DNA from: Altererythrobacter sp. C41
Lineage (GTDB): Bacteria; Pseudomonadota; Alphaproteobacteria; Sphingomonadales; Sphingomonadaceae
Reading direction: 5' to 3'
Length of the DNA stretch: 64,000 bases
NCBI RefSeq assembly: GCF_016803135.1
Contig: NZ_JAEVFE010000003.1
Span: 186,001-250,000, forward strand
The translations under genes were made by a program, and so were the position numbers. The notes below the pieces were generated by a model, which did no database searches, had not been told where the DNA came from, and saw only the letters and a program-made list of their open reading frames with translations. Position 1 is the stretch's first letter, and each line of letters opens with the position of its first letter. Shown in pieces: positions 42,043-51,474 of this stretch.

Positions 42043-42062
42043 GCTGTGAGGTATTTGAATTT

Positions 42063-42269
42063 ATGCAGATCATCGTTCGCGATAACAACGTCGACCAGGC
42101 CCTGCGCGCGCTCAAGAAGAAGCTGCAGCGCGAGGGTGTGTATCGCGAAATGAAGCTGCGTCGCCACTACGAGAAGCCGAGCGAGAAGCGCGCCCGCGAA
42201 AAGGCCGCCGCCGTCCGCCGCGCCCGCAAGCTGGAGCGCAAGCGGCTGGAACGCGACGGCGCGAAATAA
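42063..42269 (+). CDS. rpsU: 30S ribosomal protein S21
   Basis: A 68-residue basic ribosomal protein. The N-terminus [43 protein letters not shown] is standard S21, the last protein added to the 30S platform near the anti-Shine-Dalgarno sequence, where it helps select mRNAs. The rest is an Arg/Lys-rich helix ([20 protein letters not shown]). It is preceded by a strong leader hairpin and followed by an intrinsic terminator, so it is probably transcribed alone. Confidence 0.97.
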   Translation: MQIIVRDNNVDQALRALKKKLQREGVYREMKLRRHYEKPSEKRAREKAAAVRRARKLERKRLERDGAK

Positions 42270-42308
42270 CGCCGGAACGCTTGAAGACGTCACAGCGATA
42301 AGCCATCA

Positions 42309-42336
42309 GGGCGCGGGCCGATCCCCGCGCCCTTTT
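42309..42336 (+). terminator. Intrinsic terminator after rpsU
   Basis: GGGCGCGGG/CCCGCGCCC is a perfect 9-bp stem with a 6-base loop followed by TTTT. It lies 40 bp after the rpsU stop and 18 bp before the FKBP gene, whose transcription therefore likely starts in or beyond it or relies on read-through. Confidence 0.85.
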
Positions 42337-42353
42337 GCATTCAGGAATCGACA

Positions 42354-42920
42354 ATGGCCGAAGTCACCCGCGTCCCCCTCCAGCCGATCGCGAAAGGTTC
42401 GCTGACCAAGCTCTGGCTCGGCGTTGCCGCTGCGGTGCTGCTTGCCGCGGGAATCGCCTGGGCGACCGTGCCGCAAGGCGTGGACGTGGAGGAAGTGCGC
42501 GCGGGCACCGGCCCGACCGCGCAAGTCGGTGACGTGGTGTTCGTGAAGTACACCGGCAAGCTCGCCGACGGCACGGTGTTCGACCAGTCGCAGTCGCTGC
42601 CGCTTCCCCCGGGGCTCCTGCCCGACGGCAATCCGTTCCCGATCGAGGAAGGCGCGACGATTCCCGGCTTCGAGCAAGGGCTGCAGCAGATGCAGAAGGG
42701 CGGCAAGTACGTGCTCGAGATCCCGGCGGATCTCGCTTACGGCGATGCGCCGCCGCCGGGTTCGGGCATTCCCGCGGGCGCCGATCTGATCTTCGACATG
42801 GAAGTGACCGAGATCATGAGCCGCGAGGACTTCCAGCGCCGCGTCGCGATGGTCCAGCAAATGATGCAGATGCAGCAGCAACAGCAGATGCCGGAAGGCG
42901 CGCCGCAACCGGGGCAATGA
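42354..42920 (+). CDS. Membrane-anchored FKBP-type peptidyl-prolyl isomerase
   Basis: A 188-residue protein with one N-terminal transmembrane segment (LWLGVAAAVLLAAGIAWATV), placing the enzyme in the periplasm. The FKBP domain from about 58 to 162 has GDVVFVKYTGKLADGTVFDQS, IPGFEQGLQQMQKGGKYVLEIPADLAYGDAPPPGSGIPAGADLIFDMEV, the complete catalytic pocket set given here in two parts, covering residues 101-150. A C-terminal tail of Met/Gln (MQMQQQQQMPE) is low-complexity. It would speed folding of exported proteins by cis-trans isomerisation of proline bonds. Confidence 0.92.
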   Translation: MAEVTRVPLQPIAKGSLTKLWLGVAAAVLLAAGIAWATVPQGVDVEEVRAGTGPTAQVGDVVFVKYTGKLADGTVFDQSQSLPLPPGLLPDGNPFPIEEGATIPGFEQGLQQMQKGGKYVLEIPADLAYGDAPPPGSGIPAGADLIFDMEVTEIMSREDFQRRVAMVQQMMQMQQQQQMPEGAPQPGQ

Positions 42921-43004
42921 GGCGCGCTGCCGCCGCTTGAACGCCCGGAGGCGCGCTGCTAGCGCCGCTCGCGACAATTCACCTCCCAACGAAGGGCAAT
43001 TCTC

Positions 43005-43307
43005 ATGTCCGTCGACCAGACCACCGTGGCGAAGATCGCCTCGCTGGCCCGCATCAAGATGAGCGAGGACGAGCTCGCGCGCATGGCGCCCGAGCTCTCG
43101 CAGATCCTCGACTGGGTCGAGCAGCTCGGCGAGGTCGATACCTCGCAGGTCGAGCCGATGACCGCCGTCATCCCCAACACCCTGCGCCTGCGCGACGACG
43201 TGATCGACGCCGACCCGCTGACCGGCGGCGACAAGCGCGATGCGGTGCTGGCCAACGCGCCCGCGGCCGAGCACGGCTTCTTCGGCGTGCCCAAGGTGAT
43301 CGAATAA
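43005..43307 (+). CDS. gatC: Asp/Glu-tRNA amidotransferase subunit C
   Basis: A 100-residue subunit of GatCAB, which converts Asp-tRNA-Asn and Glu-tRNA-Gln to the correct amides. The belt-like chain around GatA is recognisable by [40 protein letters not shown] and [10 protein letters not shown]. GatC is needed for GatA folding. The start ATG at 43005 has AAGGGCA upstream. The stop overlaps the gatA start (TAATGA, one base), so C and A are translationally coupled. Genes run C-A-B, the usual bacterial order. Confidence 0.97.
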   Translation: MSVDQTTVAKIASLARIKMSEDELARMAPELSQILDWVEQLGEVDTSQVEPMTAVIPNTLRLRDDVIDADPLTGGDKRDAVLANAPAAEHGFFGVPKVIE

Positions 43308-44791
43308 TGACCGAACTGACCGAACTCGGCGTCAAGGCGATCCGCGACGGGGTCGCCGCAGGCGACTTCACCGCGCGCGAAGTCGCCGAAGCGCACAACG
43401 CCGCCGTGGCCGCCGCGGGCGAGCTCAACGCCTTCATCGTCACCACGCCCGACCACGCACTGGCCGCCGCGGAGCGGGTCGATGCCGATCGCGCGGCGGG
43501 CAAGCAGCTCGGCGCGATGGCCGGCGTGCCGATCGGGATGAAGGACCTGTTCGCCACCAAGGGCGTCCAGACCACCGCGGCGAGCCACATCCTCGAAGGC
43601 TTCACGCCCGAGTACGAGAGCACCGTTTCGCAGAACCTGTGGAACGCGGGCGCGGGCATGCTGGGCAAGCTCAACCTCGACCAGTTCGCAATGGGCTCCT
43701 CCAACGAGACCAGCTACTTCGGCAACGTGATCAGCCCGTGGCGGCACAAGGACGGCGGCAATGCCGACCTCGCGCCGGGCGGATCGTCGGGCGGCTCCTC
43801 GGCGGTAGTGGCAGCGCGGATCGCGCCGGCGGCGACGGGCACCGACACGGGCGGCTCGATCCGCCAGCCGGCCGCCTTCACGGGCATCTGCGGAATCAAG
43901 CCGACCTACGGCCGTTGCAGCCGCTGGGGCGTCGTCGCCTTCGCCTCCAGTCTCGACCAAGCCGGGCCGATGGCGCGCAGCGTCGAGGATTGCGCGGTGA
44001 TGCTCGGCGCGATGGCGGGGTTCGATCCGAAGGACTCGACTTCGCTCGACCTGCCGGTGCCCGAGTGGGAGGCGAACCTCTCGGCCGATCTGCGCGGCAA
44101 GAAAGTCGGCATCCCGAAGGAATACCGGATGGAGGGGACCGACCCCGAGATCCTGGAAAGCTGGGAGCGCGGCAAGGAATGGCTGCGCGACGCGGGCGCC
44201 GAGGTGGTCGACATCAGTCTGCCGCACACGAAATATGCGCTGCCGGCCTACTACATCATCGCGCCGGCAGAGGCCTCGAGCAATCTCGCCCGCTATGACG
44301 GGGTCCGCTACGGCCTGCGCGATCTGCCCGACGGGGCGGGGCTGCAGGACATGTACGCCGCCACCCGCGCCGAGGGCTTCGGCGACGAGGTCAAGCGCCG
44401 CATCCTGATCGGCACCTACGTGCTCTCGGCGGGTTTCTACGACGCCTACTACAACCAGGCGCAGCGGGTCCGCACGCTGATCGCGCGCGATTTCGAGAAG
44501 GCCTGGGCACAGTGCGACGTGATCCTCGCGCCGACGACGCCGACCGCGGCCTTCGCGCTGGGCGACAAGATGGACGATCCGCTGGCGATGTACCTGAACG
44601 ACGTCTTCGCCGTTCCCGCGAGCCTCGCCGGGCTGCCGGCGATGAGCGTGCCGGCCATGCTCAACGGCGACGGCCTGCCGCTCGGCCTCCAGCTCATCGG
44701 CAAGGCCTTCGACGAGCAGGGCGTACTGAACGCCGGCCTCGCGATCCAGCAGCGTGCGGGCTTCGACGCGAAGCCGGAGAAGTGGTGGTAA
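43307..44791 (+). CDS. gatA: Asp/Glu-tRNA amidotransferase subunit A
   Basis: Glutaminase subunit that releases ammonia for transfer in GatB. It is an amidase-signature enzyme of 494 residues. The catalytic triad is Lys79 in GMKDLF, cis-Ser160 in [10 protein letters not shown], and nucleophile Ser184 in [11 protein letters not shown]. The rest ([27 protein letters not shown]) is standard. Coupled to gatC upstream. A family A palindromic repeat lies directly after it and before gatB. Confidence 0.97.
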   Translation: MTELTELGVKAIRDGVAAGDFTAREVAEAHNAAVAAAGELNAFIVTTPDHALAAAERVDADRAAGKQLGAMAGVPIGMKDLFATKGVQTTAASHILEGFTPEYESTVSQNLWNAGAGMLGKLNLDQFAMGSSNETSYFGNVISPWRHKDGGNADLAPGGSSGGSSAVVAARIAPAATGTDTGGSIRQPAAFTGICGIKPTYGRCSRWGVVAFASSLDQAGPMARSVEDCAVMLGAMAGFDPKDSTSLDLPVPEWEANLSADLRGKKVGIPKEYRMEGTDPEILESWERGKEWLRDAGAEVVDISLPHTKYALPAYYIIAPAEASSNLARYDGVRYGLRDLPDGAGLQDMYAATRAEGFGDEVKRRILIGTYVLSAGFYDAYYNQAQRVRTLIARDFEKAWAQCDVILAPTTPTAAFALGDKMDDPLAMYLNDVFAVPASLAGLPAMSVPAMLNGDGLPLGLQLIGKAFDEQGVLNAGLAIQQRAGFDAKPEKWW

Positions 44792-44796
44792 ACATC

Positions 44797-44877
44797 GTCA
44801 CCCCAGCGCAAGCTGGGGTCGCGGGCCGCTTGGTCCGACGGTTTGGATAGCGATCCCAGCTTTCGCTGGGATGACGG
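44797..44877. repeat. Family A repeat inside the gatCAB operon
   Basis: Full two-arm element. Arm 1 is GTCACCCCAGCGCAAGCTGG, and arm 2 is GATCCCAGCTTTCGCTGGGA, running in inverted orientation. It occupies nearly all of the gatA-gatB gap, from 6 bp after the gatA stop to 10 bp before the gatB ATG, so it will be transcribed within the operon mRNA. Confidence 0.9.
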
Positions 44878-44887
44878 GAATGAGAGA

Positions 44888-46384
<1,497 letters not shown>

Positions 46385-46419
46385 GCTGCCTCGGCCATAG
46401 CCACGTGAGAATTCGGAAC

Positions 46420-46452
46420 CGTTCGTCCTGAAGTCCTGAGCTTGTGGAAGGA
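46420..46452. repeat. Family D repeat, inverted and expanded copy
   Basis: CGTTCGTCCTGA, an 8-base insertion, then AGCTTGTGGAAGGA. This is the reverse complement of the CTTCGACAAGCTCAGGATGA motif with one internal duplication (GTCCTGA repeated). It lies 36 bp after the gatB stop. Confidence 0.6.
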
Positions 46453-46522
46453 TTGAAGGGCCGCGCCGTGGGCAGCCTGAGGCCTCCGCCTTCGCGGAGG
46501 CTCGCAACAGAACATATATCTC

Positions 46523-46600
46523 CATCCCAGCGAAAGCTGGGATCGCTCTCGGCGAGGCCGTACGGTGCTGCACGCGATCCCAGCTTTCGCTGGGATGACG
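46523..46600. repeat. Family A repeat, full two-arm copy
   Basis: Left arm CATCCCAGCGAAAGCTGGGA, then a 34-base loop, then right arm GATCCCAGCTTTCGCTGGGA. Each arm is itself a small hairpin (CCCAGC-GAAA-GCTGGG). Left border of the 1.1-kb island. Confidence 0.9.
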
Positions 46601-46713
46601 ATAAGGTGAGGGAGGAGGGTAGGGCGGCGGGCGGCTGTGGCACGCTGCATGAGGACGGTCGGCACAAGCACCCCGCTTCAGTCCCCGTCCACGCCTCCCC
46701 CACCTCCATCCTC

Positions 46714-46742
46714 TTGACAAAACGAACCATATTGGTTACATG
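46714..46742 (+). promoter_or_regulatory. Strong promoter with embedded operator, no clear target gene
   Basis: Consensus -35 TTGACA (46714-46719), then a 17-base spacer and TACATG (46737-46742). The palindrome AACCA-TAT-TGGTT (46725-46737) fills the spacer, the position used by TetR-type repressors. An ATG at 46740 follows immediately but opens a non-credible frame. It may be the relic of a regulator/efflux operon or drive an RNA. Confidence 0.55.
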
Positions 46743-47425
46743 GCCACCGCCTGGTGGACCTCAACGCCAGGCAACGAGGATCGGGGCGAGCGCCAGGTCG
46801 ACGGCGCCTTCGTCTCTCTTCCGCGACCGGGCGGCTCTCGGGCTTGGCCGGTGGCGGCGCGGCCGGTGCGGCTGGCGTGCGATGCATTGGCTTCGGGTGT
46901 TGTTTACCCCCAGAGGAGCCGGAAGCTCGCTCCCTTCCGCCGGAAGCCGGGATACGGATGTTCGTGGGTGCCATGCGCTGTCCCTTCGAGCCTCGGCATT
47001 GGCCCGAGGTCTCCCGGGCGGCCCCCGCACACCGCGCGCTGGCGTGGCGGATCAGCCACGGGGCATGGGCGGACTTCTCGCGAGTCCCGGCCGCCTGCGC
47101 CCGCCGGTCCCGGACCCACGGGATGGAACCGGGCCCGCGCGCGGCGGCGGCGGGCAAGCGGAGCGAGCGCGGCGAACCTCACGCCGGGCAAGCCTTCCGC
47201 CGGTCGTTCGCAAAGCACCCCGCCGAACCGCCCGACCCCGCGCGCACGCCTCCTGGCATGCCGCACCGGCCGCGCGATCCGAGTGCCAGGCGTTATGTGT
47301 CCGGGTTCGCCGCCGGAGGTTTTCGCACGTGCGTGTGGTCTTCTTAGGTTCACGCGGACATGCGGAGGCGTTTCCTCTCCCCCTAATCCGTCATCCAATC
47401 TATCCGTCATCCAGACACACCTGCC

Positions 47426-47507
47426 CGTCATCCCAGCGAAAGCTGGGATCGCTCACCTCACGCTCCGCTCTAGCGGCCAGCGATCCCAGCTTTCGCTGGG
47501 ATGACGG
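47426..47507. repeat. Family A repeat, full two-arm copy
   Basis: Left arm CGTCATCCCAGCGAAAGCTG and right arm GATCCCAGCTTTCGCTGGGA are near-perfect inverted copies separated by about 32 bases that contain a CCGCT/AGCGG hairpin. Right border of the 1.1-kb island. Confidence 0.92.
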
Positions 47508-47524
47508 CTAATGGACTTTGCATG

Positions 47525-47549
47525 CTTCCGACAAGCTCGGCATGAACGG
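47525..47549. repeat. Family D repeat, degenerate copy
   Basis: CTTCCGACAAGCTCGGCATG and the following AACGG match the CTTCGACAAGCTCAGGATGA motif of the rnpB P3 arm with a few changes. It is inverted relative to the copy at 46420 and lies 14 bp before the end of the DUF2200 gene. Confidence 0.6.
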
Positions 47550-47562
47550 AACGTAGGCCGCT

Positions 47563-47913
47563 CTAGGCGCGCAATATCTTCTCCATCGGGCGGCCCTTGG
47601 CCAGCTCGTCGATCAGTTTGTCGAGGTAGCGGATTTCGCGCATGAGCGGCTCCTCGACCTCTTCCACGCGCACGCCGCAGACCGTTCCGGTGATGAGCGA
47701 GCGCGCAGGGTTCATTTCGGGTGCCTGTGCGAAGAAGTCCTCGAAGCAGGTTTTCTTCGCCAGCTCGTCCTCCAGCGATGCCTGGCTGTGTCCGGTCAGC
47801 CAGCGGATGATCTCGTCGACTTCCGCTTTCGTGCGCCCCTTCTTCTCCGCCTTGGCGAGGTAGTGGGGATACACGCTCGCTACGCTCATCGAGTATATGC
47901 GGTGCCTGGTCAT
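47563..47913 (-). CDS. DUF2200 family protein
   Basis: A 116-residue soluble protein that matches DUF2200 along its whole length: [41 protein letters not shown], given here by position as residues 4-44, then [21 protein letters not shown] and [33 protein letters not shown]. The fold is related to phage-type YdhG/DUF1801 small proteins, and function is unknown. ATG 47913 has GGAGGCG immediately upstream; longer frames to 47991 lack this. It stands alone, flanked by the repeat island on one side. Confidence 0.9.
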   Translation of the reverse strand: MTRHRIYSMSVASVYPHYLAKAEKKGRTKAEVDEIIRWLTGHSQASLEDELAKKTCFEDFFAQAPEMNPARSLITGTVCGVRVEEVEEPLMREIRYLDKLIDELAKGRPMEKILRA

Positions 47914-47951
47914 GACGCCTCCGGGAATAACGAGCTTGCCGGAGCGGACGC

Positions 47952-47987
47952 GAAAAGAAAAGGGCCGCCGGATCGCTCCGGCGGCCC
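47952..47987 (-). terminator. Intrinsic terminator for the leftward gene at 48.0-48.3 kb
   Basis: On the minus strand the stem GGGCCGCCGGA/TCCGGCGGCCC (11 bp, 4-base loop) is followed by TTTTCTTTTC. It lies 24 bp after the stop of the small protein gene that ends at 48012. Confidence 0.85.
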
Positions 47988-48011
47988 TCATTCCCTTCGC
48001 GAGGGCGAGTG

Positions 48012-48317
48012 TCAGCCCTGGCGCTGGCCCGTCATCGGCATGGCGCCGAAGGCGCCGGCGTTGACCGAGCCGGTGAGCTGGTCGCCGTCGACGGTGGCCG
48101 TGCCTTCCAGCGTCATCGGCATCGGCACCGTCATGTCCATCTTCCAGGTCAGCGTGTTGCCGTCGATCTTGCCGTCCTTCACGTCCATCGACCCGAGCGT
48201 CCCGGCATTGCTGCCGGTGAAGGTCGTGCCGTCCTCGCTCGGGATCACGGTGAAGGTGCTCTTCTGCTCACCCATCGGGGTCTTGGTCACGCAATCGTAT
48301 TTGCCGCCAACAGACAT
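48012..48317 (-). CDS. Small beta-rich hypothetical protein (101 aa)
   Basis: A 101-residue soluble protein with repeating strand-turn patterns ([81 protein letters not shown]), suggesting a lipocalin-like or barrel fold. There is no signal peptide. The ATG at 48317 has GAGGA seven bases upstream; an ATG six bases earlier is too close to it. It ends at a strong terminator and starts 64 bp after the M16 peptidase stop on the same strand, so it may be cotranscribed with it. The family is not one I can name with confidence. Confidence 0.8.
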   Translation of the reverse strand: MSVGGKYDCVTKTPMGEQKSTFTVIPSEDGTTFTGSNAGTLGSMDVKDGKIDGNTLTWKMDMTVPMPMTLEGTATVDGDQLTGSVNAGAFGAMPMTGQRQG

Positions 48318-48380
48318 AGTCATCTCCTCGTTTGTAACGCGCGTCAGCAATCGCGATTGCTTACACTGATGTCAACAAGC

Positions 48381-51290
48381 TCATTCGCTCGGCGACGTCT
48401 CGGCCTCCCGCACTTCGATCGGCAGGCCGAGCGTTTCGAGCTGCGGCCGGACCACGTCGGCATCGCCGACGACCACGAAGACGAGGTCGCTGCCTTCGAG
48501 CGTTTCGACCGCCTTGGCGTCGATTTCCGCCGAGGTGAGGGCCGAATAGCGACCGCTCAGCGTCTCGTAATAGTCGTCGGGCCGGCCGTAGGTGACGATC
48601 TCGACAATCCCGCCGAGCACGTCGCCGGAAGTCTCGAACTGGCCGGGCAGCTCGCGCACATTGCCGTTGATGAGTCGGGTCAGCTCCTCTTCGGTCACGC
48701 CCTTGCCGTCATCGGTATAGGCGGCGAGTTCCTTGCGCAGTTCGACGATCGAGTCGCCGGTACGATCGGCCTGGACCGGGGCGTAGATCATGAAGCTGGA
48801 GCGATCGAGCGGCTGCTGGACCATGCTGCGCACGCCGTAGGACCAGCCCTTCGTCTCGCGCAGGTTCATGTTGATCCGGCTGAGGAAGCTGCCGCCGAAG
48901 ACCTCGTTGGCGGCATCGAGCACGAGGAGATCGTCGGTCCCCTTCTGCTCGAGCACGTGGCCCGCGAGGATCACCGACTGGGGCGAATTCGGCCGGTCGA
49001 TCAGGATGATCCGCGATTCCTGCGCGGGCACTGCGACCTCGAAGTTCTTCTCCGGCGCGGGCGTGGCGGGGGCCTGCCAGTTGCCGAACGCCGCCTCGAG
49101 CAGGCGAGTGGTCTCCGCCAGCGTCGTGTCGCCGACCACGAAGATCCGGGCCAGATCCGGGCGCAGCCAGGTGTCGTGGAAGGCGCGCAGCTCCGGCGCG
49201 GTCAGCGATGCGACGACGTCCGGGTTGCCGGTGCCCGACGGCGGGATGCCGTAGGGATGGGCGTCGCCGAACAGGACCGGGGCAAGCGCGCGCTGCGCGA
49301 TGGCGCCGGGGCTGTTGAGCTCGTTCTGGATCCGGGTGAGCTGCTGCGCGCGGACGCGCTCGAGCTCCTCCGGATCGAACGCCGGATTGCGGATGTAGTC
49401 CGCCATCAGTTCGAGCGAGGGCGCCAGGTTGGGCGCCATGGCATCGAGGCCGACCGCGGTCGTATCCATGTCGGCATAAGTGTAGAGGTTCGCGCCGAGC
49501 CGCTCCTTGGCGATGGCGAGCGCATTGGAATCGAGGCTGGTGGTGCCTTCGTCCATCATGCTCAGCATCAACGACTGGACGCCGAGCTTGTCCTTCGGAT
49601 CGGCGGCATAGCCGGCGTCGAAGTTCACCCGCACGCTGACCGTCGGCACGGCGTCGCGCTGCGCGAAGTAGACTTCCATTCCGTTGGAGAGCGTCGCGCG
49701 CTGGATGTCGGGGAAGTCGAGCGGTTTCAGCTCGCCCACTTCGGGCAGGGTCGACCGGTCGACTTCCGCCGCGGCGGCGCCGGCCTGCATCGAGAGCGGG
49801 CTGGAATAGAACGCAGGGCCGGCAAGGCCGCTGTCGCCGGCGCCGGTGAAGTATCCGCCGCGCGCCTCGCCGCCTTCCTTGCGCTCGCCCGGTTCGACCG
49901 TGAGCTTGAAGACCGGACGCGAGAGCCACTTGGCAGTGACGTCGCGGACGCGCTCGGGCGTCATCGCGGCGGCGGTTTCGAGCACTTCCTTGTACTCGGC
50001 CGGATTGCCCGAATAGAGCAGGCCCTCGGCCAGCGTCGGCGCCTTGCCCGAGAAGCCGCCGACCTGCTCCAGGCCGCGAATCTGCCCGGCGGCATATGTG
50101 GTGACGGCGCGCTGCAGCTCGTCCGCGGTCGGGCCTTCGGCGACGAACTTCGCGATCTCCGCATCGAGCGCGGCGGCGAGCTGTTCCTGGCTCACGCCCG
50201 GCTTGGCGTCGGCATAGACCACGAACTGGCCCGCCTGGGCGAAGATCTGCGCGCTGGCGACGACGCGCACCGCAAGCTGCTGCTCGCGCACGAGCGCATT
50301 GTCGAGCCGCGAGCTGGCGAGGCCGCCGAGGACGGTCGCGCCCATCGAAAGCGGCAGGTATTCGGGATTGTCGAGCCCGGGCACCGCCCACATGCGGTAG
50401 AGGCGCGGGCTGGCGATGCGGTCGTAGATCGTCTTCGACAGCGGCGCCGGCAGCGTCGGCACGGGTGCGGCGACCGCCTTGATCTCGGGCCCGGCGGGAA
50501 TCGCGCCGAACCACTTGGTCACTTTCTCGCGCGCGGTGGCGGTGTCGATGTCGCCCGCCAGGACCAGCACCGCGTTGTTGGGGCCGTAGTGGTCGCGGAA
50601 CCAGCTCTGCACGTCCGCCATCGTGGCGCCCGAGAGGTCCGCCATCGAGCCGATCGTCGAGTGGTGGTAGGGGTGGCCCGAGGGGTAGAGGTTCTCGAGC
50701 TGTTCGTATTCGACGAGGCCGTAGGGCTGGTTGTCGCCCTGGCGCTTCTCGTTCTGGACGACGCCGATCTGGTTATCGAGCTTCTCCTGCGTGACCGCGC
50801 CGAGCAGATGGCCCATGCGGTCGCTTTCGAGCATCAGCGCCAGATCGAGCGCGCCGGTCGGCACCGTCTCGAAATAGTTCGTGCGGTCGAACCAGGTCGT
50901 GCCGTTGAAGTCGGTCGCGCCGACCTGCTGGAGGGGCTCGAAGAAGTCACCCGGCGCGTTCTCGCTGCCGTTGAACATCAGGTGTTCGAACAAGTGGGCG
51001 AAACCGGTCTTGCCCTTGGGCTCGTGCTTCGAGCCGATCTCGTACCACACCGAAACGCCGACCACCGGCGCCTTGCGGTCCTCGTGCACCAGCACGGTCA
51101 GCCCGTTGTCGAGCTGGAACTGCTCGTACGGAATCGAGACGCTTTCGATCAGTTCGGAGACTGGTGCGGGCTCGCCTGTTGTCGCGGCGGCGGCCTGCGC
51201 CGCGGGATCCGCGGCATTCTGGGCCTGAGCGCCCGTCGATATGGCAAGCGAAAGCGCGGCAAGGCTCACCGCGGCAAGTTTCAAACGCAT
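48381..51290 (-). CDS. Periplasmic M16-family zinc metallopeptidase, two fused units
   Basis: A 969-residue insulinase/pitrilysin-type protein with signal peptide (MRLKLAAVSLAALSLAISTGAQAQ). The N-terminal M16 unit carries the inverted zinc motif HLFEH at residues 99-103 and the downstream Glu in VVQNEKRQGDN. The second unit (from about 520, FPDIQRATLSNGMEVYFAQRDAVPTVSVRV) lacks HxxEH and is the structural, inactive half. One gene therefore encodes both halves that many bacteria split between two genes. It would degrade short peptides in the periplasm. It may form a unit with the small gene after it. Confidence 0.95.
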   Translation of the reverse strand: MRLKLAAVSLAALSLAISTGAQAQNAADPAAQAAAATTGEPAPVSELIESVSIPYEQFQLDNGLTVLVHEDRKAPVVGVSVWYEIGSKHEPKGKTGFAHLFEHLMFNGSENAPGDFFEPLQQVGATDFNGTTWFDRTNYFETVPTGALDLALMLESDRMGHLLGAVTQEKLDNQIGVVQNEKRQGDNQPYGLVEYEQLENLYPSGHPYHHSTIGSMADLSGATMADVQSWFRDHYGPNNAVLVLAGDIDTATAREKVTKWFGAIPAGPEIKAVAAPVPTLPAPLSKTIYDRIASPRLYRMWAVPGLDNPEYLPLSMGATVLGGLASSRLDNALVREQQLAVRVVASAQIFAQAGQFVVYADAKPGVSQEQLAAALDAEIAKFVAEGPTADELQRAVTTYAAGQIRGLEQVGGFSGKAPTLAEGLLYSGNPAEYKEVLETAAAMTPERVRDVTAKWLSRPVFKLTVEPGERKEGGEARGGYFTGAGDSGLAGPAFYSSPLSMQAGAAAAEVDRSTLPEVGELKPLDFPDIQRATLSNGMEVYFAQRDAVPTVSVRVNFDAGYAADPKDKLGVQSLMLSMMDEGTTSLDSNALAIAKERLGANLYTYADMDTTAVGLDAMAPNLAPSLELMADYIRNPAFDPEELERVRAQQLTRIQNELNSPGAIAQRALAPVLFGDAHPYGIPPSGTGNPDVVASLTAPELRAFHDTWLRPDLARIFVVGDTTLAETTRLLEAAFGNWQAPATPAPEKNFEVAVPAQESRIILIDRPNSPQSVILAGHVLEQKGTDDLLVLDAANEVFGGSFLSRINMNLRETKGWSYGVRSMVQQPLDRSSFMIYAPVQADRTGDSIVELRKELAAYTDDGKGVTEEELTRLINGNVRELPGQFETSGDVLGGIVEIVTYGRPDDYYETLSGRYSALTSAEIDAKAVETLEGSDLVFVVVGDADVVRPQLETLGLPIEVREAETSPSE

Positions 51291-51474
51291 GATTTCCCCC
51301 GGAATGGATTCGTTCCTGCGGCGTACACTAGGCAGCGAAGAGCGATTCGACACGGTTTTTCGGCGAACGGCATTGTCAGACGTACCGGCGCGCCGAAGCG
51401 GCATGCGATTCGCTCGGGATAAGTAATCTTCGCCCCTTCCGGTAAGCGGGATCGGATGGCTAGGCGCATGGGTC

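Larger units (their letters stand above)
46385..47562. other. Gene-poor island between gatB and DUF2200
   Basis: About 1.18 kb without a recognisable gene. Reading frames up to about 350 codons exist on both strands but translate to Arg/Pro/Ser-rich noise, partly reading through repeats (VIPAKAGI is simply the translated repeat). Repeats are nested at both ends: family D then A on the left (46420, 46523), and A then D on the right (47426, 47525), in mirror order. A strong promoter-like sequence with a palindrome lies at 46714. The core 46740-47345 is extremely GC-rich and could hold a decayed gene or a structured RNA. Confidence 0.6.

Noticed and set aside
46740-47345. tmRNA or SRP RNA in the GC-rich island
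   Set aside because: No tRNA-like ends, tag reading frame or SRP domain IV core could be found; GTTTACC at 46907 is an isolated resemblance.
46444-47511. Several frames of 170-355 codons in the gatB-DUF2200 island
   Set aside because: The translations are Arg/Pro/Ser noise and include translated repeats; no frame has a consistent composition or motif.
48009-51422. Rightward open frame of about 1140 codons opposite the M16 peptidase
   Set aside because: It mirrors the codon bias of the real gene; no signal peptide, motif or ribosome-binding site.
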